A DNA stretch of 64,000 nucleotides from Inia geoffrensis (GCA_036417435.1 CM070905.1:62885092-62949091); one strand, 5' to 3'; shown: positions 45,147 through 57,379, numbered from the stretch's first letter. The notes: a model not told the origin generated them from the sequence alone. A program made the numbers and translations.

Positions 45147-45245
45147 TCTTTTATCTGTCTCTCTATCTATCTATCTACCTACCTATCATTCATCCAGCTA
45201 TGCATGCATGTATGTATGTATGTTTTTATGTATGTATGTGTCTAC
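45147..45245. repeat. (CTAT)n and (TATG)n microsatellites
   Basis: CTAT units with CTAC variants, then ATGTATGT units; two adjoining tetranucleotide repeats. Confidence 0.85.
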
Positions 45246-45860
45246 CTAACAGATTGTATTTCTTGAAATCCAAGAAGTCATCAATATAGGTTTCAAGGTC
45301 TAGTTTTCAGTCAGGCTCACAAGACTCAATTAGACTTACTTGGCATCAAATATACTTTGGGAGGATGTAGAACAGGAAACACAAGCATGTCCAGCGACGG
45401 GAGCATCACAGAGGCTGCAGCCATTCAGTTGCAGTTTCTGTCTCTTAGTCATTGCTGGGACATGTTCCTGTCTCAAGATTAATAGTAAATGAATGGAGAG
45501 CAAGGTGTATCAAGGAAATCACTGGTTCTGGGGTTCCTCTGTTTACATGTCGTGTTAGCCTACACAGCCCTGAAAGGGTCAATGACATTCTGTCACATGG
45601 TACCCTGAACATAGTAAAAGATTAAAAACTTTTTTAACTTTTAATTTTATGTCATTTTGGATTAGATTTTTGGTTTTGCTCTGCATTTATGAATCCAAGT
45701 TTTCCTCTTTATCACAGAATGCTGGGCCTCTGAGCCTCTGCTGGCTGTTCTGTTTATACATGCCCTTTTCTACCTGTTTCTAATTCCTAACCTCATTTTC
45801 ACCTCCAACTTGATCTTTAAAACTTTCCTAGTGACCTGGGCTTATTTTCAGTGCTGACAA
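45246..45860. other. No gene seen
   Basis: Unique sequence; nothing recognised. Confidence 0.4.
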
Positions 45861-45873
45861 CCTGCTTGATTCT

Positions 45874-46084
45874 CTTTTTTTTTTTTTTTTTTGCGGTACG
45901 CGGGCCTCTCACTGTTGTGGCCTCTCCCGTTGCAGAGCACAGGCTCCGGATGCGCAGACTCAGTGGCCATGGCTCACGGGCCCAGCCGCTCCGCGGCATC
46001 TGGGATCCTCCCAGACCGGGGCACGAACCCATGTCCCCTGCATCGGCAGGGGGACTCTTCAACCACTGCGCCACCAGGGAAGCC
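45874..46084 (-). mobile_element. CHR SINE, subgroup B
   Basis: Minus strand: T18 tail at about 45875-45892, GCGGTACGCGGG, head CACCAGGGAAGCC. Perfect 12 bp target duplication CTGCTTGATTCT (45862-45873 and 46085-46096). Confidence 0.95.
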
Positions 46085-46096
46085 CTGCTTGATTCT

Positions 46097-46665
46097 TGAA
46101 GGCTTGCCTCAGCCTCCTCTCCAGTTCTATGTCCTTATTGTTTGTTTGCAATTAGCCCCAGAGTAACCTGAGTGGCCAAAAGAGTCATTTATAAGCAATA
46201 CACCACTAGAATACCTGTATCTAGGAAGAAGTAATAGAACTCAACGTTGCAGATTGGATTCCTGAGCCACTCAGCAGAGGTTTCTGGTGGACGCCATGTA
46301 AGAAAAATAGTTTTAAAATCATGATTTTCATATTAACAAACTCTAGAGATAAACTGTCCTGTATATTATTGGATAATTTTCATAAAACTTTGTAAAAATC
46401 GCACTTTTTTGTGCCCATTAGGTTTCCATGTGACTTTCTGAAGATTTCTGTTTGCACTAAAGTTTTGCATACCCTAAACATTCAATAGCTGTTAGTTGCA
46501 TAACTGTGTAAGACACAATGTTTTTTTTTCTCAATTATTAGAAATCTCATTGTCTTCTAGAAAATTAATTTTGAAGACCATGCAGGTGTTTTTGCACAAG
46601 GTCTTAACCAGGTGATTAGCCTTCTCCTTGAGGACACTTGCCTTTTACAAGCAGTCCAGCTGCAC
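46097..46665. other. No gene seen
   Basis: Unique sequence; no repeat or gene recognised. Confidence 0.4.
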
Positions 46666-46669
46666 ACAG

Positions 46670-46862
46670 ATCACTGTTTCTCAACTTTGATGTGCATATG
46701 AACCACTTCCCATGCAAATTAAGAATGTAGGTTTCTGGGATCTCATCCCCAACCATTTTGATGAAGGTGTTCTGGAAGTGGGCCTAGGCACCTGCACTTT
46801 TACAGCATCCAGTGTGGTTCTGTGCATGTGGTGTGAGGACATGACTTTAAGAAGCACTAAGT
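46670..46862 (+). mobile_element. MER5A/B-like hAT transposon
   Basis: Plus-strand order of MER5A: TGTTTCTCAACTTTGATGTG, GATCTCATCCCCAACCATTT, GTGGGCCTAGGCACCTGCAC, ending TTTAAGAAGCACTA. More diverged than the copy at 37.7 kb. Confidence 0.7.
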
Positions 46863-46957
46863 TTGTCTCTAGAGAAGGTGTTCAAGTATTTAACAATTTT
46901 TAAGGTACTTTCTGGGTTGAACTCCAAAATATCACTTAAGAGTTGTGGTGATTTTCA

Positions 46958-47100
46958 AAAACAATTTTATCAAACTATAATTTACATGCTATAAGCTTCA
47001 CCTACCTTAGTGGACAAGCCTATATTTTTAGCACATTTGCTGAGTTGTACAATTCTTATAATGACTGTTACCTCTTTTTCCTTTGTGTGGGTTGATCTAT
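46958..47100 (-). repeat. Old L1 3' UTR fragment
   Basis: CAAACTATAATTTACATGCT, GCTTCACCTACCTTAGTGGA and GCTGAGTTGTACAATTCTTA follow the reversed 3' UTR of L1M-type elements. Confidence 0.5.
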
Positions 47101-47164
47101 CACGCAGTCCATTATGCCAGTTGGTGACAATGTACAATACAATTTCTTATCTGCAAGGCAGCAA

Positions 47165-47400
47165 AGTGTTTTGGGAGAACCAGAAAGTCAAAAGCCCCAA
47201 GTCTGAGCTTTGGCTTCATCACCCATTGGCCTGAGACCTAGGGCAAGGGACATGGCCTTTCTGAGTCGTGATCACCTCATTTATAAAAATGGGGATAATA
47301 TTATTTAATATCTCTTCTATAAGGCTCTTGTGAAGATTAAATGGGAAAAGGTATTTGGAGTGTAATTTGTAAGTATATTAAACTATTCAAGTAATGAATA
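47165..47400 (+). repeat. MIR SINE
   Basis: Plus-strand MIR: CCTGAGACCTAGGGCAAGGG, CTGAGTCGTGATCACCTCAT, TATAAAAATGGGGATAATAT, TTGTGAAGATTAAATGGG. Confidence 0.8.
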
Positions 47401-48180
47401 CTTGCTTTGGTTACTTAATTACTGATCTAGGAAGTGAAGAGACATTAGTGAGTAAGACAGACACCATCCCTGATCTCCCTGAACAGATAGTAGGGAAAAT
47501 GAGTATGGTCCTACGAGGGCATAGAATGGAGAAATTTGAGTTGAGTGGGGAGTGAGAAGTCTGTGCAAGAAAGGCAGGAAAGTTTTACCCAAGGAGGTAG
47601 TGCTTGAGATGAGAGCTGACAGATGAATTGGCATTAACTAAGCAAGGGGATGGTGGTGCTAGCATTCCAGGTGGAAGAAATGGGGGACAATGTGGTAGAT
47701 GGTACACAGTACATTTGAAGGATGTGAACAAACACTGTGGTTGCTTGAGAGGGGAGCATGCCCCAGACCCCAGCAGGCTCCAGACTCCGCAATGTGCTGC
47801 AGCCCATGTAATGGTTCAGGGCCTAATCCTTGAAGGATGTTAAGTGCACGGGCAGGTGTGTGTGATGTGACCAGATTTGCATTTCCGGTGACTGCTCTGG
47901 GAAGATTAATGGGGAGTGGAGGGAGGGCAGAGAATACCAGAAGGCCAGTTTGGAAGCTATTGCAACAGTTTAGGTGAGAGACTTGGGTTAAGGTGTCTGT
48001 GGTAGACTTAGAGAGATACTGGTGTATTAGAAATAGATATAGGGTATTAGATTGATTGGATTTGGCTATGGATTATATTTGGAAGGTGTGGAGAGGGTGG
48101 TGTCTGGATGACTCAGATTTATGACTTGCATAATCGAATTTTGGTGGTTCATTCACTAGGATATGAAACATTACACGGAC
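47401..48180 (-). mobile_element. L2 LINE 3' part
   Basis: About 780 bp in minus orientation, one of the longest L2 pieces here: TAAGACAGACACCATCCCTG, GAGCTGACAGATGAATTGGC, TGATGTGACCAGATTTGCAT, GGAAGCTATTGCAACAGTTT, GATTGGATTTGGCTATGGAT, GTCTGGATGACTCAGATTTA. No intact frame. Confidence 0.75.
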
Positions 48181-49250
48181 AAAGAGTTTGAAGGTGAAGG
48201 GGGAGATCTTGAGCATACATAAAGCCCTCAGAACTGTGTCTGACAGTTAATGAATGGTAACCATGATGATGATGGTGATGATTTTAAGATGCCTTCAAGG
48301 CATCTTAGTGGCTATCTTGAGCTGTAATGAGGTATAAATATGTTGGTTATTACTATTATTTTGCTCACAAAACATGGCAAACACTGTATTAATTCATGTT
48401 TTAATTTCTTTAACTTATACTTCAAAATTATAACATTAATCCTTCGCCCCATGGTATAAAGGTAGGATTTTACTGTATTAAATAGGAGCCCATGTTTCAA
48501 AATCTTCCAAGTTTATTGATTGAAACTGAAAACTTCAACTAGATCACTCCTCAGAGCTCCTCTAGGGAGTGTTAGATTAGAAAGATAGCAGCAGGTACAG
48601 TTTACCAACCCACAAGCATTTGTCACTTCTCCCCTCCTCACGAGAGAGCAGAAGGAAAATAAGCAGTCTTTCCTCAGTGCCTCCTGCCTCATGATTTGTT
48701 TGGCATATTTGCTACCTGCCTTGTGGCTGGGCAGTCAGCTAATTTAAAGGCTGAATGAGAAAGCTCTGGAAACAGCCAGAGTGCTCTGTTGAAGTAGATG
48801 GCTAGTCAATAGGGAAAAAGGAGAATAAGCTGATTAATGATGAAATCAGGAACACCCTTTGAAAAGAATGCTTGTGCTTTGCCAAGCTGATTTAAGTGGA
48901 TCTTACATTACTAGTCCACCTGATGCCCATCCAATGTTTCTGATTTCAACTTTAGACAGTTCCCAGCATATAATTATTAAATCATGGCTGACATTTTTTC
49001 AGTGGAACACTACTCAGATAATTGTGACTTAGTTTTTTTTTTCTGTTACAAATTTAGTTGTCTACCTGTGAAGCAAAATTATAATTAGATGAATACTTGC
49101 ATATTTATAGGTGTATTTCAGCCCAAGAGAAAATCTAGATGTTTTCAGCTAACAAACTTAGATTGCTAAGGGCACAAGGAGTTAGTGGTTCTTTTGTTGT
49201 CTGACTTAGGTTAGCATTTTGATTGCTTTAATTTTAATTGTTAGCATTTA
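48181..49250. other. Repeat-free unique sequence, candidate conserved element inside
   Basis: A short GAT repeat at about 48260-48285. From about 48590 to 49000 the sequence is free of repeats and of long frames and is dense in homeodomain-type words (AGCTGATTAATGATGAAAT, CATATAATTATTAAATCATG). Conservation is not testable here. Confidence 0.3.
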
Positions 49251-49254
49251 ATTG

Positions 49255-49404
49255 TGTGGCATTGCCATTTTGAGTTACATAAGCTTTGCTATTCTCGTCT
49301 ATAAAATAGAAATGATAATAATATTACCTCCTTCAAAGGGTAATTGCCAGAATTATATGAAGCAAATATCTACAAAATGCTTTGAACAGTGCCTGCCCCA
49401 TAAG
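49255..49404 (+). repeat. MIR SINE, left part
   Basis: Plus-strand MIR: CTCGTCTATAAAATAGAAAT, AATATTACCTCCTTCAAAGG, ACAGTGCCTGCCCCATAAG. Its 3' end (GTAAGTATTCATTCACTGAG) continues at 49771 beyond the LTR. Confidence 0.8.
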
Positions 49405-49770
49405 TGTCTTAGTCTGTTTGGGCTGCTATAACAAAATACCACAGACTGGGTGGCATATAAACAACAGAAATTTGTTTCTTACAGTTCTGGAGTCTGGGGA
49501 AGTCCAAGATCAAGGCAATGGCAGATCTGATGTGTGATCAGGGCCCACTTCCTTGTTCATAGATGGCCATCTTCTTGCTGTGTCCTCACATGGTGGAAGG
49601 GGCAAGGGAGCTCTCTGGGGCCTCTTTATAAGGGCACTAACCCCATTCATGAGGGCTCCACCCTTATGACCTAATCACCTCCCAAAGGCCCCACCTCCAA
49701 ATACTCTCATATTGTAGACTAGGTTTCAACATATGAATTTTGAGGGAGCACAAACGTTCAGTCTATTTCG
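49405..49770 (-). mobile_element. MaLR LTR (MST/MLT1-like) inserted in a MIR
   Basis: Minus-strand LTR of about 365 bp. The plus strand starts TGTCTTAGTCTGTTTGGGCT and ends AAACGTTCAGTCTATTTCGG; inside are TGGTGGAAGGGGCAAGGGAG and CACCCTTATGACCTAATCAC, all typical of MaLR LTRs read in reverse. ATAAG on the left and GTAAG on the right are a candidate 5 bp target duplication. No internal MaLR sequence follows. Confidence 0.87.
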
Positions 49771-49984
49771 GTAAGTATTCATTCACTGAGCGCTATACTT
49801 ATTGTTAAGGAGTCCCCACCTAGCTCAACATGGTGAGAGAGAATGTAAATATTTCTCCATCATTGGGTGAGCACTGTGGATAGAGTCTGAAAAGTACCAA
49901 AAGTACCAAAAGAAATTGTTCGTCACTCATGTGACAAACAATCACATAATACAATTATGTGATCTCGTATTTGTTCAACACCTG

Positions 49985-50115
49985 TCTCCTAAATGTCTAA
50001 TGTCTAGAAGGTGAATCCTGCAGGGCAGAGGCTCCACTTCTTTCTCTTTCTAAGCCCAGTGTCTGGCCCCATGTGCTGTATAGGGTCAATCAGTGTACAT
50101 TGTGTAAATAAATAC
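49985..50115 (+). repeat. L2 LINE 3' end
   Basis: CTAGAAGGTGAATCCTGCAG, GGCAGAGGCTCCACTTCTTT, AGCCCAGTGTCTGGCCCCAT and a final AATAAATACATAG match the plus-strand L2 end. Confidence 0.6.
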
Positions 50116-51639
50116 ATAGTACAGTGATTTGTAGGTTTCTCATTGGTTCTCAAATCTCCATGGAAGAGGGGAGGCAGGGTCTTCTAAAAGGAGAGGACTC
50201 AATCTGAGGCTGTTAATAACATTCCCACTATCATTTGGGGAGGTGGGGGATATTTAGAAGCAACGGGACTGGGTCTGTGGCAAAAGAGAAAGTTGATTTT
50301 TACAAAACAGTGTCTTGTAACACAATCCCAACAAATGATATTTATAAAAAACAACTCAATTTTTGTGGGTATTTCCTTGTTTTAGAATCAGATTCGCCTG
50401 AAATAGGCATGAAGCACCATGGAACAAAAATTCCAACACTGCATAATTTTGATATCTTTATTAAATGATATTACCCATTAGTGCATGACTGTGGAGTCCA
50501 CTGTTTACCAGACTGGAATGAACTACAAAACCTACTCACATATATTATTTAAAAATTAAAATGTTGATTCCACAAGGTTATTGAAAAATCCAAGTCATGC
50601 TGATTTAATATTGCAAGATGGAATTAATTTTGGAAGGCATTTTGTATAATTTGAGTAGCTTAATTCCACATTAATAAATATGTTGTGGTGTCTAGGATAA
50701 ACACTTTGTTTTGGAGGAGCATGTTTATTTTCCAAAGACAATGTCAACTTGTGCCCTGTCATAGACAGTGTATTATATGTGGAGTGTCTATTTCCTCTTC
50801 TTTTCTCTTTTTCTCTTTTCTGTCTCTGAGGACAAATATCTTCCTTTACCTAGGGTCTGTAGTAATTAGAATCACCCTTAGGAAACTGGTGGTGGGTCTG
50901 ATTTTCCCTATTATAGTCCCTCTCCATTTCCTCCTTGTGGGGTGTGTAAGGGAGCTTGTAAGGGTCTGCTGTGGGTAGAAGCTTGTGTTTTATTTGAGGG
51001 AGAAGAGAGTTAGTAAAAGGGGACTGGGAAAGTTGGGCATGATATGTCTCCTCAGTGTGACGTGAGTTTCATTGTTTGTGAGCTTCACTAATACCAGTAA
51101 AATAGTTAACATGTGTTCCAACAAAAGTGAAACCAATGTGGGGACGTCTCATCAATGCCTTTGTGTGGTGATGGACAGGAAGTATGGGGGACGACATTTT
51201 ATCATGTAGCTGAGAATTAGCAATGATTATTTCTTCTGAGAGCATCTGCTTAATGACAGGTCTTTTAAGCTTCACCAGAAAAGGAGTTAATGAAAAATCT
51301 GTAGTTATAAATCTTGCATTGAAGGGTTCCATTTAGATGCTTACTGCTTCAGAATCTGAGCTGATCTCAAACATTAGGGTGCTTACTACAGACCCTGATA
51401 GTCTGACTGTGTGCCGGGCACTACTCTAAGCAGCGCTCCTGCGTATAGCTGGGAACGACGTTTATAAACAAGGAAACCCAGCAAAAGGCCAAGTGGGGCA
51501 GAAAGCCAGGTGTGACGTAAAGGTAGTCTGGGGAGCCAAGAAACATAAACTTGACATGTTGCCTACTTCTGCCCCTGAAATGACTGCTAATAAGTCGGTG
51601 ATGAATATAATCATAGTCTTATTAGTAACTCCTAGTGTC
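50116..51639. other. No gene seen; unique sequence
   Basis: Contains a pyrimidine-rich word (50795-50830) and no recognised gene. Frames at 50685-50978 (97 codons) and 51069-51332 (87 codons, minus) lack motifs. Confidence 0.4.
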
Positions 51640-51815
51640 TGTCATTGTACACAAATACTAAGTGAAATACTTTCATAAACATTATTTCATATAATTATCA
51701 CAATTACTCTGTTGAGGTAATTATCATTCTCATCTCACAGGTGACAAAACTGAGGCTCAGAGAGTTTGAGACATTTGTCTATAGTAGAATTGGGACAAAA
51801 ATCCAGGGTTATTTT
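51640..51815 (-). repeat. MIR SINE
   Basis: Minus-strand MIR: ATACTTTCATAAACATTATT, TCATCTCACAGGTGACAAAA, CTGAGGCTCAGAGAGTTTGA. Confidence 0.82.
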
Positions 51816-53645
51816 TCCCACATATTCTGCACATACAATTCCAATGTTAGCCCCATTAAAATATAGGGTTACAGGGAAAGGTGTAGTATTTTGAATGTTT
51901 TTGAAGTTTCATGATTGAAGAAATATTAAATTTTCATTGTAGGTAGGGTGAGAAGTATGGGAATAAAAACATAGAAAGCCTGCTTCTTTTTGGGTAATTA
52001 TATAAACATATACTCATAAAATATAGGGATATATAACTTTAAAAGATATTTATATAGGCATATGTTTATATGTGTATGTATTTATGTATACCCACCATTA
52101 ATATTTATTTAAAATATTCTGTTATAGGGTCAAAGTGAGGGACTAGTATAAATTTAGGGTACCTGTTACTCCTAGCTGGAGCTATAGTCTCTCTCAATAA
52201 ACACTTGCCTTCTGGCTTCAATTCATTTAAGTTTGAACTTCTGAACCCTTTCACTGGAAGGTTCCATTTATTTTGTCATGGGGTCTTGGGAAATAAATAC
52301 CTGTAGTAATGTTTGTACTGGTCTGATCTTTGCTTCCTCGACCTTGGATCAATAAACGAGAGGCTGCAGCAGCTGTTCTCAACTGTGCAAACAAACCTTA
52401 TTTTAAGTAGAACAACAGAGTTTGGCTTTAACTGGAATCCAAAAAATAAATCAGACTTGATTTACAATTACAGACAAACGCTTTGAAGAAATAATGCATT
52501 GTGTACAGCATTAGGCAATCGTTCTAACCCTTAAAGATAGCAGGTGAAATGGGGCATTATGAATACCTCTTTTACGAATCTTTGCTATTTTATCAGGCTT
52601 TGTGTTGGTGACTTTCTGAGTTAATTCCTACAGGGTTTATCTCCCTTTCCTTAGGGCCCATTACTCTTATGTCAGAGTCTGCCAACCACAATTTTGCATT
52701 TCCTTTCTAAGTGTGGAAACTGTCCCGCCTATGAATATTGTCCTGGCCTTTGATTTCAGATTTCTGCTGCAAGTGGCCTTGGGTCTAATGGCCTCTGGCA
52801 CCCTACACCTTCTCTCAGATGTGAGGCCACTGTGTGCAGGGTAGACTGATCACTCATTCAACCAGAGACCTTGAAACGTCTCCTTCACTTTACAGAGATT
52901 GGAGAGAAACAGACTAATAGTAGGGGCAAAAGGGATGCCGCACAATGTACCCAAAGGATTTGAGGAAGACCTTTCCATCTCTATGTGACTCTCTTGGCCC
53001 CAGAGAACTTGTGGGCTGTATGCCACTGGCACCAATATAATACAGCTAATAACAGTTATTTCTGTTCTGGTGTTGAATTAGATTCTTAGCTTCAAATCCT
53101 CACACAGCAGGTTTGTAGACCCTGCTGAAGATTCTGGCACAATTTCAGTCTAGTGCAGGCAGCTTCAATGAGACATGGGCCAAGGGACTGAATTGAAGGC
53201 ATATTTCCTTTTATCAAGGTTGACTGAAAGAAAGTAGCCACCAGGAAGTTCTGACAGCCCAGGCATGGGTGACCCTGCCCCGGCAGCTCTGGCCTTTGGA
53301 GCCCAGCCAGGGCAGATGCTAGAGATGAGTCTCACTACAGCTGCAGATGCCAGGGCTCAAGATGCATAATCCAGAGTTTGACAGCTGCCAGACTAGCCCC
53401 CCACACCCCCCGAGTGCCCACATGAGTTGGTGCTTCCGAAGGAGATGACAGGAAGGAACCAGAGGGATTGCCATGGCTCCTCTCCAAATATGGCATTAAA
53501 GGGAAGCCAAGAGAACATTACAATTTCCTCTGTATTTTAAGAAGCACAGGAATCATATAATAATCTTAATCCAGTGTACCACTGCAATACGTGGAGGAGG
53601 TTGTGAGCTAAATCCTGTACATTTTTTGTGACCCTTTTTGGTTTT
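51816..53645. other. No gene seen; unique sequence
   Basis: No repeat family or gene recognised. 53230-53480 is GC-richer (for example CCTGCCCCGGCAGCTCTGGC) but has no CpG-island density. Confidence 0.4.
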
Positions 53646-53649
53646 TAAA

Positions 53650-53750
53650 GCATTCATTTATTCAATCAGTTGACAGTCTTTTATTAAATGCCCACTCCAT
53701 GGTAAGCAGTGAGAATACGGAGGTTAAATAAAAGTATAGTAACTTACCTT
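53650..53750 (-). repeat. L2 LINE 3' end
   Basis: ATTCATTTATTCAATCAGTT, TTAAATGCCCACTCCATGG, GTGAGAATACGGAGGTTAAA: reversed L2 3' end. Confidence 0.55.
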
Positions 53751-53754
53751 AAGG

Positions 53755-53990
53755 CAGTGGTTCTCAGACTTTTTGAACACAGCCCACTTGGGAGGGGCTG
53801 AAGATTCCATGGCTCTTCCTCTTTCCAGTGGTGGAAAATTTCAGAGAGTGATTATGATGAATTTACTTTAGGATTAGTGAAATATATGGCTAGTGAAATA
53901 TATGGCTAATATTTGAATCATAATACCTAGTCTAATAATGTAAAAACTATAGGCTCAAATAATTTTGATGTAAATACACCTTTCTTCATA
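53755..53990. repeat. Possible hAT transposon remnant
   Basis: Starts CAGTGGTTCTCAGACTTTTT, a typical hAT-Charlie end; the opposite end is not recognisable. Includes an exact 16 bp tandem duplication at 53875-53906. Confidence 0.4.
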
Positions 53991-54655
53991 CTAAAGGATT
54001 AACCAGGTAACCCAAAGTAAATTCATGATGAAGTTAAATTCGTAGAAATTTCTTACTAATTGTAACAAATGCAAGCTACATCCAATTTATAGTATTGATA
54101 ATGTACTGGTAATAAAGGGCTTTTTCTCCAAATGCCAAATTCCATGTATTTGCTTATGTGTATGCAGAGAAGGAGCTTTTCAATGTTGACCAGCATTGGA
54201 GGGCAGCCAGACTTCTTAGTAGAAAACTGAACCAGAATTCTAAGTACATTCTTAGAAACACTAATTTTCGCTTTCAAATGCTAAGTGTTAGAAACTTCTG
54301 GCACACTTAGTACTTTACTAGCAAGTAGCCCTTGGTGCTACATTAAGATGAAGATATATAGCATTGACCTTCATTATCTCTAAAGACCTGGAGAAAGGTG
54401 TTCTTTTTGCACGTGTACACAGTCAATGTAAGTATTGCCAAATTAGAGATACGTATTTAGAAGATATCATGGAAGGAGGTTGGGAAAGTGCCCAACTGCC
54501 TAAGTAATGAGGGGAGGTTTCTTGGGACTGGTGCTCTTTGAACTGAGTTATAAGCACGGCATATAGGAATTTCACAGGGATGAGGGTAACAGCAGGACAT
54601 TCTCGGTGAAGGAAACAGAATATACAGGGATATGGAGGAATAAAAATATGTATAG
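53991..54655. other. No gene seen
   Basis: Unique AT-rich sequence; overlapping minus-strand frames near 54423-54722 (99 and 77 codons) have no motif. Confidence 0.4.
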
Positions 54656-54660
54656 GTTCC

Positions 54661-54974
54661 CAGTACCTTACCTGCCATTCTGAAACCCACAAAACTTTAA
54701 AATCTGAAGGTTTTAAATTCATTTGGCAACAAAACTGACCTGAAGTGATGTGAGGCTACATGTAGTTTCTGTTTATCCCCATTAGTGTTAATATTCACAT
54801 ATTTAGTTGCAGACACATTAATATGTTGTTTATAGGGTGTATCGCCATATCCCACTGGGAGTTTTACATGATAAATGCTACGTGCACTATAATGTTTTGA
54901 TAAAATCTGAAAATTTCTGAATTCCAAAGCACATCTAGCCTTAAGGGTTTCAGGTAAGGGATTGCATACCTTTG
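54661..54974. mobile_element. DNA transposon remnant with inverted ends
   Basis: The left arm AGTACCTTACCTGCCATTCT...GAAACCC and the right arm GGGTTTCAGGTAAGGGATTG are inverted copies of each other, with further matching AAAATCTGAA words inside each arm. The 314 bp between them has no transposase, so this is a MITE-like, non-autonomous element; probably Tc1/mariner-related by texture, family not fixed. Confidence 0.55.
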
Positions 54975-55163
54975 GGCAGCTGTAGAATTTCATTATGGCT
55001 TGGGAAACAAGGGTCATTTGGAGGTGTGGTGGGTGATAGGATGAGAAAATTAGGGAAGAGTCATTTGAAGCCCGTGAATTCCCTTTGAGCTCACCACTAA
55101 GGATTTCACAGGGAACTACATATATCACACGGTTTGTTAGACTTACCTGTACCTTGTTCTGGG

Positions 55164-55572
55164 TGTTAGTTTCCTAGGGCTGCCATAACAAAGTACTACA
55201 TACTGAGTGGCTTAAACAACAGTTTATTGTCTCACTGTTCTAGAGGCTAGAAGTCTGAAATCAAGATGTCAGCAGGGTTGGTCCCTTCTAAGAGCTGAGA
55301 GAGGAGCTATTCCAGGACTCTCTCTTTGGCTTGTAGATGGCCATCTTCCCCCTGTATCTCTTCACATTGTCTTCCTTCTGTGTGTGTCTCTGTGTCCAAA
55401 TTTCCCCCTTTTATAAGGACACCAGTCATATTAGATTAAGGCCCATCCTAATGACTTCATTTTAATAAATTACATCTGTAAAGACCCTATTTCCAAATAA
55501 AGTCATATTCTGCTGTACCGGAGGCTATAACTTTAATATTTATGGATTTGGAGGGTATACAATTAAACCTAA
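55164..55572 (-). mobile_element. MLT1-like MaLR LTR
   Basis: Minus-strand LTR of about 410 bp. Plus strand from TGTTAGTTTCCTAGGGCTGC to ATTTGGAGGGTATACAATTA, with CTTAAACAACAGTTTATTGT (reversed poly(A) region), TTATAAGGACACCAGTCATA and AAGACCCTATTTCCAAATAA inside. Diverged more than the copy at 49.4 kb. Confidence 0.83.
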
Positions 55573-55669
55573 AGCCCTTCACATCTTGCCTGTTCTCAGT
55601 TCCTTTTGTTTCTTAGATTACTAGACTGAAGATATGTGTTGCTTTTCCCTCATAGGTCCTCTTCCTTTC

Positions 55670-55805
55670 CAGACATTTATTGAGCCTTTAATATTTATGA
55701 AGCCTATATATAAATTATTGTTCTCATTTCTAAGGATGACTCAGAGAGGTCCAGTAACATCTCTAAGGTTACACAATAAATAGCAGACTTGGAATTCAGT
55801 CTTCA
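55670..55805 (-). repeat. MIR SINE fragment
   Basis: AAGGATGACTCAGAGAGGTC, AACATCTCTAAGGTTACACA, AATAGCAGACTTGGAATTCA: reversed MIR. Confidence 0.7.
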
Positions 55806-57379
55806 GTTTTTCTACCTCTATAGACAAGCTTTGGAGTTTTGTCTGCTGTGTTGGAAAATGGTTAAACCAAACAGAGGAATCCATCCCTAGATACTACCTC
55901 AGGATGGTGTATAAAACCTCACTTCCCCCTTTCGCTGCTCCCATGACTGTGGATTTCGAAAGCTGTAGGGTATATGTGTCAGGTGGGTAGGGCCTGCCAT
56001 CTCCTTGGTGTTTTACACTGTCAGCTCTGATCCAAACAAGCACTCTGCAAGGCAGCGTATCAAGATTTCCAATTCCACGCTGTTGTGTTTCACCTCAGGT
56101 GAATGTCCAGCTTAGTCCACTTCCTACCCTTCTGCTCCTCTCCCCTCGCTACAAGTCAGTGGTTCAGTTGAGATGACTTAAAACAGATTACACACTCTAA
56201 GGGAAATTTACTTTACTGTCTTATTTTCCAGATATTTTAGGGTCAGTTTAATTCATATGGCCCATATGTCCTCTGTCGTCGCACACAGAAACAGCTGCAT
56301 ACTTAGTGCCTCTCGTCTCTTTCCAAGAACATCAGAATAAACCGAGCATTGCAGAAAGTGATATGCACGCACACACACACACACAGACACACACACAGAC
56401 ACACACACACACACACACGAGATAGGGAGAGCAAGAGTGAGAAAGAAAGAGTAAGATGCTTTGTAGTTTACAAAATGCTTGCCAGATAAAAATGACCTTT
56501 TACTAGTTTCTAATCTAGCTGGGCTGCAAATGTTTCCCATGGGGACCAATTGTGAGTGAGGCAAAAAATCTGCATTTCTGGGCAGATGTGTGTCTAGGTG
56601 GGAGGTGGGATAAATAAGAGAACAGTTCTGCAGAACTAGTTCTCCCACTAGTCTGTGTGATTCTGCTTCATTCATCATCAATTAATATTTATTGAATGAT
56701 AGATCATGGGGCACATGGCACTGTATGCTGTTCCGAAGAGTAATAGTTTATTTCCTGCCAAGGGGTCCTGGAGAGTTGCTACATTTCACAGCTAAATGGT
56801 GGATATTTGAACAGTTGGTTAAAGAGACTCATTCATGTATTGTTTATAAAATTACCTCACAGTCTTGGGAATCAAGAAAAACATTCTATGAGTATGTATC
56901 AGTTTTAGCTGATTATCACAGAGAGGAAATGGAATGTATATATTACAGTAAAAACTGGCTTTTTTTTTTCTGCTAAGAGTATAGGAAAAAACACAACTTA
57001 CGAACTCCATATTACTTTTTACCAAGGTATTCTAAAGTGCTTTAGGTAAGACCTGGTACGTACTTGGAATCATTGCTGGGAAGTGTGTTTATTGCAGGTG
57101 TTAGCATCTTCCCCCTTCAACAGTTGGGAGACCTGAGACATTGAGCATTTTAATGACGTCCATAAACTCACATATGGAACATGGATCTCATCACATAGGC
57201 CCTCCAAGTCAGGGCAAATTGAATAAAATATACATTTTCCTTTGTCGTGGCCCATGGGTTGCTTGTTACTCTATAGCCTTATCTCCCTCTAAATCTTCCC
57301 TTCTTCCCTTCTTACTCCCCACCCTCCCGGCCCCACTCAGCCACTGACACACTCATGTACACACACTTGATAGTCTTGC
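55806..57379. other. No gene seen apart from a CA repeat
   Basis: Unique sequence with the (CA)n repeat listed below. The minus-strand frame 56253-56681 (142 codons) crosses that repeat and has no domain. The plus-strand frame 56692-56976 has no motif. Confidence 0.4.
56365..56419. repeat. (CA)n microsatellite
   Basis: CA units interrupted twice by GA (ACACAGACAC), about 55 bp. Confidence 0.95.

Noticed and set aside
54697..55128. 143-codon minus-strand frame
   Set aside because: Mostly within a DNA transposon remnant; no domain or motif.
56253..56681. 142-codon minus-strand frame
   Set aside because: Passes through a CA microsatellite, which gives a V/C/S-rich low-complexity peptide; no family resemblance.
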